From IMG/VR virus record IMGVR_UViG_3300039204_000031, positions 1 through 35,276 of that record: a DNA stretch of 35,276 nt. The stretch is one strand, 5' to 3'. The DNA is from a virus. Shown one piece after another: positions 1-8,811 of this stretch (the stretch's first letter is position 1; each line of letters opens with the position of its first letter). The notes beneath the pieces were generated by a model. That model made no database searches, had not been told where the DNA came from, and was given only the letters and a program-made list of their open reading frames with translations. The position numbers were made by a program, and so were the translations under genes.

Positions 1-17
1 GTTTCCCAGTCACGATC
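1..17 (+). other. Random-PCR primer sequence (non-biological)
   Basis: The 17 bases GTTTCCCAGTCACGATC match the constant part of the primer B used in random-primed viral amplification. The exact reverse complement is found at 35260-35276. Both copies fall inside the tape measure reading frame and are absent from the duplicated internal copy of the flanking DNA, so they were added during library preparation. Confidence 0.93.
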
Positions 18-181
18 GCATTCTTTTTATCTGTCTTATAAAGTTTCCCTTTTCTCTCTACAAGCTCAGTCCTTCCGCTAGGGTGGTCATTTATCATCAT
101 TAACCCGTCATGCGTCATTTCACCACCTTCCGCAAATTGTGGTATTGGTTGCGCTAAAACGGTAGCTAATTGCACCGCTCC
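18..181 (+). repeat. Terminal direct repeat, left copy (164 bp overlap)
   Basis: This stretch is identical to 35096-35259. It begins directly after the primer and its partner ends directly before the reverse-complement primer. Such an overlap is expected when a circular or circularly permuted molecule is assembled as a linear contig. The offset of 35,078 keeps the tape measure reading frame intact across the join. Confidence 0.93.
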
Positions 182-2845
182 TAAAGCCGCAACAACAGTA
201 GAAAAAGGAACACCAAACAAAAATCCTCCTTGAGCTAATGCTTTCGAAACTCCTACTGCGGTGTTAGCGATTACTTCAGCAGCATCAAAAGCCTTTTTGG
301 CTCTTGCCTGTTTTGTGAGTTCCTGGTTTCTCTTCTCTTGCAATACCTTTTCTTTTGCGTCTCTTTGCTCCTCTAATGCCGTTCTTTGTTCGTCTGTTAA
401 TTCTTCGTTATTTAATATACCTTCGTAGTATTCTGTATTTGCTGTTAACTGTTCTTCTAATCTATTTATATTTCCTTCAAACAGAGCGTTAGATATTTCA
501 CCTAAGAAATCAAATGTCGCGCCAGCTACTTCTGCTATATCTTCAAATGTTGCCTTTCCTTTTTTTCCTACCTGATCGAAGTTTGTTATTAAAGTATCGA
601 AAAACCTTTGAGTCACCCTAGCGTCAACACCAAAAGCATCATTTAAAGCTGTTGATATTCCCGATATAGATTGCTCTATAATTTCTCTCCTCCTTGCCTC
701 ATCTGTTAAAAACTTCTCTAATTGCTCATCTGAAAGCTTTGCTCTTAGTTTAGATAATCTATCCTCTAATATTTCTCTTTGCTCTGCGGTTATCGCTATA
801 GCTTTAAGTTCTTTAGTGGTTAGATCTATCAGATCTTTTAGCTGACTTATTCGTAATTCACTTATTTTATCTCTGGTTTGTTCTTCTATTTCCTCTTCTA
901 AAGCGCCTCTTTTTCTTAATATATCTTGTAAAGTAGATAATTCGTTTTGGAAATCCCTTTCAGACTTGGTTGTAAAATCTTCTATTATATCTAATCGTTT
1001 CTTAAATCCGTCTTCAAATATCTTAATATTATTGTCTTGTGCCTCTTGTTGTATTTCTGAGTTCCTATCTGCAAACTTTTCATTTATAAGCTCTTCTCTA
1101 AGTTTAAACTGCTCTAAAGTTACTTCTCTGTTTTTTAACGACTCCTTCAATAGTTTAATATCAAAATCTCTTTGCGCTTCAGACAGTTTTAGTTGGTCTT
1201 TTTGTAGTTGTATCGCTGCATTTGTTCTTTGTAATGCGGTATTCTCGTCATTATCTAAAATATTTTGATTAATTTCTATTAACTGTTGTAGTCTAAACTC
1301 TTCTAAAGCGAATCTATCAGAAAGTATTGAGTTACTTGCTGACGTAGCGTTGTTTGACTCTACTAAAGAATCTATAAAGTCATCACTTAGATTTCTTGCG
1401 GTTTGTATTACCTCGTTATTTTTCTCTCTTAGTTTAGTATTCTCCTCTACTAACTCGTCCTCTTTTTGTTGCTCATTTACTAATACAGTTGTAGTTTCCT
1501 GAAGCTGATTTTTAGCCTTGGTTACTGCATCTATACTTATAGCGGAGGCTTTTTGAAGATTGTCTTCAAGAACTAACTGTCTATTCGTTAAATCTATTAT
1601 TCTTAGTCTTCTTTCGTCTATTTCTATAAGATTAGATGCTATTTTTTGATTTCTCTCGTCGTTGCTAGATAATAAAGCGGTTGCTATTTGTCTATTAGCT
1701 ATTGATTTTATTAACCTGTTTTGTATATTTATACTATCTTCTTCTAATAAATTTAGTCTTTGCTGAACGGTTATTTGACCATTACTTAGCTCTATAATTT
1801 TATCAGCAGCCTTTATTCTATCTTCTTGCGATTCTGTAACATCTCTTGTTATTTCAAAAAGAGCCTCTAAGGTGGTTATTTCACTAGCAGCAGCTTTTGA
1901 CCCTTCCTCCTGTGCTTTATTAAATGCTTCTTGCGACTTAGCAGCCTCTTCTAAAGCATCATCTCCTTTTAACAACTCCTCAACCCATGCGCCTATCTCT
2001 TTACCATAAACAACAATTAAAGTAATCGCAACAGACATCAAAGAATTAAAACTTAAAATAGCCCCTCCTATCCTTTTAAATACGTTCTGAACTGGTTTAC
2101 CTTGTGCTACTAGCTGTTTATTAGTTGCTATTAATCTATTTATCTCATCGGCTAGTATTGGGATGTTATTAGATATTGCTAAAAAACCTGTTTGTGCTGA
2201 TATTGCAAATGCTGGTAGTTCTCTACTTACTTGGGCAACACTATTTCCAAGACCGTCATAGGCACTTGCATAATTTCCTACATTTCTTCTAAAATTTCCT
2301 ATCTCCTGATCTGTCTCTGATAATACTCTTTGATTTGCCTTTATCGTATTAGTAAGCTCTGTTAGTCTAGCAATTTCTTGATCCGTTAAATCATTATTAG
2401 TCTTTTGTCTAATAGCTAAGTCTTGTCTTTCCCTAATAAGTCTATTGTTTTGAGCAGCTAAATTATCATAAGCATTCCCTAAATCAATAACCGACCTAAC
2501 TTGGTTTCTTAGCTCTTTTCTTAAAGCTGTCTCTGCTACCCTTTGCTCTATTCCTTTTTTAGTTGCTCTAGTTCTAGTCTGTTGAAGTCTTGCGACTTGC
2601 TCAGCCAACTTTAATGTTTCTTTCCTTTGGTTGTCTAACTCAAAATTAAGCTTTTTAATTGCATTTTCGTAAGCTTTTGTATTAGCCTCAGCGTCTTGTG
2701 GTAAAGAAATCCCACCAAAATCTCCAACAGACTTCCTAGCGGTCTCGCTTATTTTCAGAATAGAAGATTGTACGGTATTTAATTTTGATACCGTTACGTC
2801 TAACTCCGAATTTATATTTTTAACTGCTGTTAAATTATTAGCCAT
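18..2845 (-). CDS. Tail tape measure protein, N-terminal and central part (runs off left end)
   Basis: This is the tail-length ruler and scaffold of a long-tailed phage. The protein starts MANNLTAVKNINSELD at the ATG at 2845 and overlaps the stop of the upstream chaperone frame by 8 bp. The N-terminal half is rich in Glu, Lys, Gln and Arg with long coiled-coil stretches; a hydrophobic segment (about residues 270-280, ILSFNSLMSVAITLIVVYG) follows, and further coiled coil fills the middle. Near the left end comes a hydrophobic Ala/Val/Gly-rich segment (GGFLFGVPFSTVVAALGA) leading into QPIPQFAEGGE. In the parts of this frame that were read there is no stop, and the frame continues without a shift into the fragment at 34795-35259. 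The joined protein would be about 1042 aa, which implies a tail of roughly 150 nm by the usual rule of about 1.5 Å per residue. Position between tail chaperones and tail tip genes supports the call. Confidence 0.9.
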
Positions 2846-3467
2846 TTACCAAAGATTTTTTCTTGCGTTCAGTTATTATTTTCACCTCATCCCAGTACGA
2901 TAACCAATCTAGGACACTTTCTCTTTTTACATCTATTTTTATACCTAAGATTACTTCTAGTTTTATTTTCTGTTGTATTAAACTTAAAGACTCTTGTTTT
3001 TCTTTTGTTAACTCTTTGTATTCTGATTTCTTTCGTTTTATCTTAGTGATTGAGTTGTTCAGCGCTTTAGTTATCTTATTTATTTCGTCTCTCATAGGCT
3101 TCTCTTTGTTTATAAAGAATCCCCATTTGTTTATCTCCTCTACTGCCATATTGAAAATATCAATATCCGTAGAGCTTATCATAATATCTATAAGCATAGG
3201 CACAACCTTTAATCTAAGGCTTAGATAGTTTATCTCCCCTAATAATAGATAAACCCTTACAATAGTGTTATTTTTAGTTTTAGACGCATATTCATTGTAT
3301 AGCTTTTTCCACGATTCCTTATACGCTTCGCTAATCTTTACGTTAGTTACGTTTTCAACATTAGCTAAATATCTTAAATCACCATTAATAATCTTATCAA
3401 ACCTATAAATAGAAATCTCCTCTAATGAACTGTATAACTCTATATTTTTACGCTTTCTAAAACCCAT
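2838..3467 (-). CDS. Putative tail assembly chaperone, downstream frame (GT-like)
   Basis: A 209-aa charged, Lys-rich protein of unknown fold, encoded between the first chaperone frame and the tape measure. Its place and its 28-bp overlap with the preceding frame (relative frame -1) match the G/T gene pair of lambda-like phages, where the second frame is translated as a fusion after programmed frameshifting. It has its own ATG (MGFRKRK), so independent initiation is possible. The run GTAAAAATA in the overlap allows a P-site tRNA-Lys to slip back one base, giving a junction ESVK-NIELYSS. The product is expected to bind the tape measure during tail assembly. The role is inferred from gene order, not from sequence similarity. 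Confidence 0.6.
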   Translation of the reverse strand: MGFRKRKNIELYSSLEEISIYRFDKIINGDLRYLANVENVTNVKISEAYKESWKKLYNEYASKTKNNTIVRVYLLLGEINYLSLRLKVVPMLIDIMISSTDIDIFNMAVEEINKWGFFINKEKPMRDEINKITKALNNSITKIKRKKSEYKELTKEKQESLSLIQQKIKLEVILGIKIDVKRESVLDWLSYWDEVKIITERKKKSLVNG

Positions 3468-3874
3468 GTAACTAAATCTATCTCTAATTGTTCGTTTGTT
3501 TTTGTTTCATTTTCTTTATTCAGTTTAGCAATGTCAGCACCGTACTTGTCAATAAGCTTAGGTGTCTTTGAGTCTGTAAAGAATATATCTAAAACCCCGT
3601 TACTATATCTTAAATCCTCACTTCTATAAAAATCTCCTTCATCAAACAACGTAACTACATTAGGGTCTCTTCCTTCAGAAATCTTAACCGCCCTTGTAAA
3701 AGGAGTATAAGGCTCTAGCTTCCTATTATTACCATCCTCTCCTAATTCAAATAACTGATCTAATCTAACATAGTCTAGTATCTTCTTTTTGTCCTCATTT
3801 ATAAATATGTTTGCTTGGCTCTCTAAATTGTTTTGAGCGCTCTCAACTTGCTTTATAATAGAACTTATACTCAT
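3440..3874 (-). CDS. Putative tail assembly chaperone, upstream frame (G-like)
   Basis: A 144-aa protein starting MSISSIIKQVESAQNN at an ATG. It lies between the major tail protein and the tape measure, the standard position of the first tail assembly chaperone. No catalytic motif is visible; the sequence is soluble and mixed alpha/beta in character. The reading frame ends LESVKI inside the start of the next frame, with a possible -1 slip site just before the stop. A hairpin with a T-run separates it from the major tail protein gene and probably lowers its expression relative to that gene. Confidence 0.6.
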   Translation of the reverse strand: MSISSIIKQVESAQNNLESQANIFINEDKKKILDYVRLDQLFELGEDGNNRKLEPYTPFTRAVKISEGRDPNVVTLFDEGDFYRSEDLRYSNGVLDIFFTDSKTPKLIDKYGADIAKLNKENETKTNEQLEIDLVTWVLESVKI

Positions 3875-3888
3875 TAGATTTCTAATAA

Positions 3889-3919
3889 AAGGGTAGGAGC
3901 AACTGTGCGCCCACCCTTT
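3889..3919 (-). terminator. Hairpin with T-run after the major tail protein gene
   Basis: Read on the minus strand, AAAGGGTGGG pairs with CCTACCCTTT (10 bp with one G-U pair) around a loop of about 11-12 nt, followed by TTTTATT. It starts a few bases past the stop codon of the major tail protein gene and ends about 15 bp before the next start. In the middle of an operon this would act as a partial terminator that favours the highly expressed tail tube gene, or as a 3' stabilising structure. Confidence 0.72.
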
Positions 3920-3925
3920 AAGTTA

Positions 3926-4852
3926 TTATGCAACTACTGTTGTTGTTGCTCTGAATGAACGATAAAGCCCATCCCCTACAATCTCTATAACATCGTTAAA
4001 AGACACGTTTACAACATCATCTGTTGCAACTGCTGTAACAGTTAAAGTATAAACGTTTAATGCCTCAGCTACCAAAGTAACTGGATTATCAACGCCATTA
4101 ACAGTTACTTTCCAGTCTGCTGTGTTTGTAGCTCCTGTAACAAACTCCTCTAACCCCCTTGACACTCTTGCTACAACTGTAATAGTAGTGTCTGTATCAG
4201 ATGGCACAGCAGTATAATCAATAGTAGACTGAATAACAGCCTCTATTAATCTTGGGTCAAAGCTTAAAGCTTCTGAATTTCTAAAAACAAAGTTGTCTTG
4301 TAGCTCATAAGTGTTAGCTAATTGGAAATCTAAAGTAGCTTTTTGACCTACTCCTGGAGATTGTAACGTAAACTTAGCTCTCGCTGTTCTTGACGTTAAG
4401 AATCCTCTTGATTTTCCTTCTTCACTCCCTTGAGTCATTAACATGTTTCCAGCAGAATCTACAAAGATAAACCTGTTGTTCCCTTGACCTTCAATATATC
4501 CTAATAGTTTGTTAAACCATAAGTCAGCACTAGCAAATACTGGAGAGTACTTGTATTTTGCGTCTCCAGCGCTAATCTCCGTATTATCTGGTAGTGTTTC
4601 AATTAAAGGGTCTGTTCCATTCTCTGGAAAATCTGTAATCCCTTTAATGATACTTAAATTACCAGCTAATTGCAAAGACTTAATATAGTCAGCGTCAAAC
4701 TCTACTGAGTCATCAAACTCAAAGTCTGCTGGTGTTCTCCATAATTCTATGGTGTTTTTAAAGTTGTATGGGCAACCTTTTTGAGCGTTATACCCAACTA
4801 GGTTTGCATTTCCACAAACTCCTAAATTATTTAATTGCGTTCCTGTTGCCAT
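3926..4852 (-). CDS. Major tail (tube) protein with C-terminal Ig-like domain
   Basis: 308 aa, starting MATGTQLNNLGVCGNANLVGYNAQKG. The N-terminal two thirds have the low-Lys, beta-rich look of Bacteroidetes phage tail tube proteins. From about residue 215 the sequence (SDTDTTITVVARVSRGLEEF to YTLTVTAVATDDVVNVSF) resembles a bacterial Ig-like domain, a common decoration on tail tube proteins. The gene lies between connector genes and the chaperones and is followed by a hairpin terminator, which fits the most abundant tail protein. Its ATG shares a base with the upstream stop codon (TAATG). The family assignment comes from context and general sequence character. Confidence 0.75.
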   Translation of the reverse strand: MATGTQLNNLGVCGNANLVGYNAQKGCPYNFKNTIELWRTPADFEFDDSVEFDADYIKSLQLAGNLSIIKGITDFPENGTDPLIETLPDNTEISAGDAKYKYSPVFASADLWFNKLLGYIEGQGNNRFIFVDSAGNMLMTQGSEEGKSRGFLTSRTARAKFTLQSPGVGQKATLDFQLANTYELQDNFVFRNSEALSFDPRLIEAVIQSTIDYTAVPSDTDTTITVVARVSRGLEEFVTGATNTADWKVTVNGVDNPVTLVAEALNVYTLTVTAVATDDVVNVSFNDVIEIVGDGLYRSFRATTTVVA

Positions 4853-5037
4853 TATTTTATAATTTTATTTTGTTTATAATTATCGTATTCTTTTTTTGAT
4901 AAACCATTCACTCTATTACCTAAACTTTTAGTCCAGTCATATTTAGAACCTATTTTAATAGGTTTTAGAACAATTCCTGAGTAAGTCTTTGCTTTAGACT
5001 TCTTTCTTGGTTTATCATTGTTTAATTCGTTATCCAT
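4852..5037 (-). CDS. Small basic protein in the head-tail connector region
   Basis: A 61-aa Lys-rich protein (MDNELNNDKPRKKSKAKTY) that overlaps the upstream gene by 16 bp and is coupled by TAATG to the major tail protein gene. No family was recognised. Its position suggests a minor structural or assembly role; nothing in the sequence defines it. Confidence 0.6.
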   Translation of the reverse strand: MDNELNNDKPRKKSKAKTYSGIVLKPIKIGSKYDWTKSLGNRVNGLSKKEYDNYKQNKIIK

Positions 5038-5555
5038 TTTATATTATTTGAGCATGAGTTATTAAATTCAATTCTACAATCTATTCTAGTAGCGTCCCAC
5101 AATTCAATAGAACCCCCTTGATTAGAGTTACTGTCCTCTGAGTAATTAGGAAACTTAGTTATATTCACATCGTTATCATTTAATATGCGTGTCTTCGAGA
5201 AACTTCTAAGTCCTTGTATTACATAGCTAGTAACTGGGTTTAGAATGTTATTGAAAGTACCTTCGTATCTTTGTGGATTATAAAGGTCTTTTCTTGTTTC
5301 TAAAGTAGCTACTACAATACTGCAATCCCTTTCTACCTTTGATGAGTTATCAACGTGAGCCTCTACAGACGGAGATAATAACCAAACTAAAGGGTAACTA
5401 TCGTTTCTTCTTAACAATAGATACTTATTTAGTTCTTTTTTATCACCCCAACCAAACTGTATCGTCCTAACTAAGTCAATGCTGTTTTGACCTTGATACG
5501 ATATTTGCGGCATTTGGTTTACAATATCCCTAAGTATGTATTCAGGTACTATCAT
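5022..5555 (-). CDS. Putative tail completion / neck protein
   Basis: A 177-aa protein encoded between the predicted head connector and the tail tube. It contains YPLVWLLSP (residues about 53-61) followed by predicted beta strands (ERDCSIVVATLET), a pattern seen in tail-terminator-like proteins of Bacteroidetes phages, which usually cap the tail tube where it joins the head. It overlaps the upstream gene by 4 bp and the downstream gene by 16 bp, so translation is probably coupled. The function rests on gene order and general character. Confidence 0.55.
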   Translation of the reverse strand: MIVPEYILRDIVNQMPQISYQGQNSIDLVRTIQFGWGDKKELNKYLLLRRNDSYPLVWLLSPSVEAHVDNSSKVERDCSIVVATLETRKDLYNPQRYEGTFNNILNPVTSYVIQGLRSFSKTRILNDNDVNITKFPNYSEDSNSNQGGSIELWDATRIDCRIEFNNSCSNNIKWITN

Positions 5556-6250
5556 ATCCCAAAAGTATTTTCTCTATAATAAAACTTAAAATGTAAATTA
5601 AAATCAGGAAAAGAAGTAGGGTCTAACGTGTTTTGATCTGTTAGATATTGATACAAATTAGAGAAATTGTTTTCTCTTTTCCCGTAATAATCCAGTCCTA
5701 CATTACCAGACGTATTAATTATAATGTTAGGGTTATTATTCCTATTATAACAGTCCGATAATTCACCTTGATATTTATTTACAAAATTATTGTAAGAGAA
5801 TATATACTTAGGAGTAGGGTCAACATTTATCGAATTAGCCGAATCTGTTAAAACTACTCCTCCTGTAGTATATATACTTTGGTTATTTCTGAGATATTGA
5901 CAATAAATATAAAAAGCTATTAAGCTTTGGCTATTCATTCCCGTTAATCCATCCCATCTATAACTCTTGCCTGATATAGTATAGTCTTTACCATTGACCA
6001 AGTCAATCCATTTCTGAGGAGCTGTTTCAGTAGCTTCCTCGTTAAATGGTAAAAGCAATAAAGCTGCTTGTAACTCATTGTACAAAGTAATTCCTAAAGC
6101 GTTAATTAGTAAATACCTTTCATATATATCAATAAAGAACTGCAAGTCACTGCCTGAATTAGGCACTCCCGGCACTTGAACGACAATATTATCGTTGTTC
6201 GGTATTAATAACGTTCCTTGTTGAAAATATGTAGTATTTACTATTGACAT
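5552..6250 (-). CDS. Putative head-tail connector (DUF6712-like)
   Basis: 232 aa. The region from about residue 36 (LQFFIDIYERYLLINALGITLYNEL) resembles the N-terminal helical part of proteins found just after the capsid gene in many Bacteroidetes phages and annotated as DUF6712 or head completion proteins. Such proteins form the ring below the portal. The start codon overlaps the stop of the preceding 57-aa gene (TAATG). Alternative: an uncharacterised structural protein. Confidence 0.55.
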   Translation of the reverse strand: MSIVNTTYFQQGTLLIPNNDNIVVQVPGVPNSGSDLQFFIDIYERYLLINALGITLYNELQAALLLLPFNEEATETAPQKWIDLVNGKDYTISGKSYRWDGLTGMNSQSLIAFYIYCQYLRNNQSIYTTGGVVLTDSANSINVDPTPKYIFSYNNFVNKYQGELSDCYNRNNNPNIIINTSGNVGLDYYGKRENNFSNLYQYLTDQNTLDPTSFPDFNLHFKFYYRENTFGI

Positions 6251-6423
6251 TACTTTTTAGGTTTACTCTTTGGTTTAATAGATTGTTTAGGTTTAGGCAT
6301 ATCTTCAACGTACTTAGCGAATCCTTTTTTTACAGCAATAGCCATAATGTCTCGACTCCCTTTCCATTTTTGATTCTTGCTAAAACCAGTATAATCTTTT
6401 ATAAATTGAATTTCTTGTTTCAT
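6250..6423 (-). CDS. Small basic protein downstream of the capsid gene
   Basis: A 57-aa frame (MKQEIQFIKDYTGFSKNQKW to SKPKK) that starts 10 bp after the capsid stop and shares one base with the next start. The N-terminal half is mixed; the C-terminus is a Lys/Pro-rich basic tail. Genes of this size in this place are common in related phages, but no function is known. The tight spacing on both sides supports it as a real gene. Confidence 0.6.
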   Translation of the reverse strand: MKQEIQFIKDYTGFSKNQKWKGSRDIMAIAVKKGFAKYVEDMPKPKQSIKPKSKPKK

Positions 6424-6433
6424 GGTGTTAATA

Positions 6434-7705
6434 TTATGATGCTAACGTTACTAAATCAGCGCCAATATCAGTACTCTTTAAGAAACCTGTTTTGTCAACT
6501 TCTCTAATTAAGAATAATAATCTTGCTCTAGCCTTTAGCGTTTTTAAATCTCCAGTAAATTGGTCGTTTACATACCCTTCCGAAACGGTTACTCCGTTCA
6601 TCTCGTATATTCTACCAAACCTTCCATCTCCAACAACTAAAGTGTTATCAGCTAGGTTATTGTCCTCAACGATGTCTAATCCAGCAATTGTCCCTGTTTC
6701 CATGTCGAACATATAGTTGTTATTAGCATCTTTCTTTAAAATATACTGATCTATAACATCAGAGTTAGCAGCTACAAAATTAGGAGAATACTTACTGCCT
6801 CTTGTTTTTACAATAGCTGTACGCATCTTACGCACTAAATCCTTAATGTTTGCGTCAGCGATACCGCTTGAAACAGCAGTATAAGTTGGTGAGGCAGTAA
6901 ATAAACCTTCAATGTCATTTGCTCCACCCGCTCCAACTGCAATTTTAGTATCAATTAAAGTATTTACATTCACTCTAATGAAGTTTTCTAGTTCAGAAGC
7001 AGCTAATACTTCATCTTCTCCAAACTCTTCTGAAACTGGTAACGTATCACCAATCTTTTGTAGTTTAGTTGTGTATTCAGCGAATGCAGCAGTAGACTCA
7101 GGAAATTGTGCGCCCTCTGCAACAATAGCAGCAGCCCTTACAATAGTTGCCTCGTCCCAGTCGATATATGCAATAGTTCCGTTGTGGTTTCCTGTTGATA
7201 CTGGAAACTTAGAAAAATAGTCATATAAAGCACGTTGTTTAACCCCTAATTGACCAATACTACCAAGCCTTACAGCTTCAGTATTATTAGCGATTGAAGC
7301 TCTTACAACATTAGCCTTAATTACTACTTCTTTACCTTTACTAATACCTTTAGCAATGCTTTTAATCGCTTCGATATTATCAGATACTTCCTTTTGGAAT
7401 GCTTTTACCTCATTCTTACCACCTTTTTCTTTTAACTCAGTGATTTGAGAGCTTAAATCTTCAATAGTTTCTTTCATTGATTTGTATTCGTCTCCTTTAA
7501 CTTCTTTTAATTCAGTAGCTAAAGCATCGAACTCGCTTTTTAAACTATCAAAATCCCCTGTCTTTACAGCAGTATCTAGTTTTTTATCTATCTCATTCGA
7601 GAAATAGTCTTGGTATTCTTTATCTAATACCTGTAATTCAGCAGCAGTCTTTTCTTTGTATTGCGCTTCTGAAATACCTTTTGTCTCTAAAAATCTTTTA
7701 AACAT
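6434..7705 (-). CDS. Major capsid protein, HK97 fold
   Basis: 423 aa. Residues 1 to about 130 form a charged coiled coil (EFDALATELKEVKGDEYKSM) that matches the delta/scaffolding domain of HK97-type capsid proteins, normally removed by the prohead protease. The rest (from about VVRASIANNTEAVR) has the expected capsid character, including GTIAYIDWDEA, a long helix region around the middle, and a C-terminal GVTVSEGYVNDQFTGD stretch typical of the family. It overlaps the protease gene by 8 bp, the classic portal, protease, capsid order. Confidence 0.88.
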   Translation of the reverse strand: MFKRFLETKGISEAQYKEKTAAELQVLDKEYQDYFSNEIDKKLDTAVKTGDFDSLKSEFDALATELKEVKGDEYKSMKETIEDLSSQITELKEKGGKNEVKAFQKEVSDNIEAIKSIAKGISKGKEVVIKANVVRASIANNTEAVRLGSIGQLGVKQRALYDYFSKFPVSTGNHNGTIAYIDWDEATIVRAAAIVAEGAQFPESTAAFAEYTTKLQKIGDTLPVSEEFGEDEVLAASELENFIRVNVNTLIDTKIAVGAGGANDIEGLFTASPTYTAVSSGIADANIKDLVRKMRTAIVKTRGSKYSPNFVAANSDVIDQYILKKDANNNYMFDMETGTIAGLDIVEDNNLADNTLVVGDGRFGRIYEMNGVTVSEGYVNDQFTGDLKTLKARARLLFLIREVDKTGFLKSTDIGADLVTLAS

Positions 7706-8549
7706 CTTTATTTAAATTTTTGTTAATAATGTATTGTTTCACTTCTTCTTGCCGTGATTTCTCGAGGGCTTCCTTTGATTGAGTGTCTGCTGACGAGTCA
7801 ATTATAATTTGTCCAGTTTCGCTATTACTACCTTGTAATACTAACGAACTTTCACCTATATTCTTAGCTTCTTTAACTACCCAAAAATAGCTTATCTCTC
7901 CTTCATCCTCCTCGTATTTAGCCTTATTTGCTATTTGGTTTATATATGTATCAAAATTATTCTTATAGAACTCATCTTCTGGACTTTCACTATCCATTGC
8001 TAACTCTATTTGTACATATTGCATTCTAACACTAGCCTCTATGTCGTCACCACTATCTAACCACTCCTTAGCTAATGTGTTAATAACCTTATCTTTTGGT
8101 ATTTTATAGATTAATGCCTGGGTGTTTCCTTTTAAGCTAGATCCTATTAATGAAAAAGGAATCTCTGATAATAGTATTTCAACATTTTCCTTTCTTGCTA
8201 TTGTTGTAGTCATGTGCATTACATGAGAATCTAATAAGTAGTTTCTCCTGTTTTGATTCTTTACTGTCCTATTCCATATACCATCTATATGCAAATCCCT
8301 ATGACTATCCAATATCTTTGTGGTGTTAACTACTATATAATAGTAATTTTCATCCTTAAAATCTTCTTTGTTAACCTCTGAAAACTTATATACATCAATA
8401 GGCTTAGATTTAACTGAAATACCTTTTTCAAAGGACTTGTATATTTGTGCTTTCTTAAACGATATAATATCACTCTTGCTTTCTTTAAGTGCTGTAAACA
8501 TTTCTTGCTTACTGTTAAACTCCTTATTTAGTTCCTTACATAAAATCAT
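7698..8549 (-). CDS. Putative prohead (capsid maturation) serine protease
   Basis: 283 aa. The order portal, this gene, capsid is that of HK97-like phages. A His in LLDSHVMHMTTTIA (about residue 108) and a Ser in DDIEASVRMQYV (about residue 171) match the spacing of catalytic His and Ser in the U35/HK97 prohead protease fold, where the Ser follows a conserved strand. It would cleave the coiled-coil delta domain from the capsid protein. The C-terminal part is acidic and repetitive. Overlaps at both ends (ATGA upstream, 8 bp downstream) indicate coupled translation. Confidence 0.72.
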   Translation of the reverse strand: MILCKELNKEFNSKQEMFTALKESKSDIISFKKAQIYKSFEKGISVKSKPIDVYKFSEVNKEDFKDENYYYIVVNTTKILDSHRDLHIDGIWNRTVKNQNRRNYLLDSHVMHMTTTIARKENVEILLSEIPFSLIGSSLKGNTQALIYKIPKDKVINTLAKEWLDSGDDIEASVRMQYVQIELAMDSESPEDEFYKNNFDTYINQIANKAKYEEDEGEISYFWVVKEAKNIGESSLVLQGSNSETGQIIIDSSADTQSKEALEKSRQEEVKQYIINKNLNKDV

Positions 8550-8668
8550 TTTAATACGGTTTTATTTCTTTCTAATATTTGTATCTTCTCAGACAAATGA
8601 CGTTTCAACTTAAAATCAGTTGCTTTATTCATTAGTTTCCTTAACTTACTTATCTTTTTGTCATTCAT
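8546..8668 (-). CDS. Tiny basic protein between portal and protease (40 aa)
   Basis: Frame MNDKKISKLRKLMNKATDFK to RNKTVLK. It shares one base with the stop of the upstream gene (TAATG) and overlaps the protease start as ATGA. A second in-frame ATG lies at 8632. Strongly basic and probably one or two helices. No family recognised; the perfect junctions are the main support. Confidence 0.55.
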   Translation of the reverse strand: MNDKKISKLRKLMNKATDFKLKRHLSEKIQILERNKTVLK

Positions 8669-8811
8669 TATTGTCTCATTTTAATAAAAGCATCCCTAGT
8701 AAAAATCTTCTTATCCTCATCTAACGATTCATAGTAATCACTTATTTTATTTAACAGATAAGCCGTTTTATCTAACTCCTTGTTTACTTCTGTAATATCT
8801 ACATTATCCAT
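8668..8811 (-). CDS. Small protein directly after the portal gene (47 aa)
   Basis: Frame MDNVDITEVNKELDKTAYLL to FIKMRQ, likely helical. The ATG shares a base with the portal stop (TAATG) and the stop shares a base with the next ATG. No function can be assigned; as it sits between portal and protease it may be an assembly factor. Confidence 0.6.
   Translation of the reverse strand: MDNVDITEVNKELDKTAYLLNKISDYYESLDEDKKIFTRDAFIKMRQ

Noticed and set aside
18-181. Genuine direct terminal repeat of a linear phage genome
   Set aside because: The repeat is bounded on the outside by primer sequence and lies in the middle of the tape measure gene, which fits an assembly overlap better than natural ends.
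966-1268. Open frame of 100 codons on the plus strand
   Set aside because: It is antisense to the tape measure gene, Ser/Phe-rich as expected for the complement of a coiled-coil coding strand, and has no supporting context. The same holds for the other plus-strand frames (for example 2863-3228, 6912-7220, 27681-28055).
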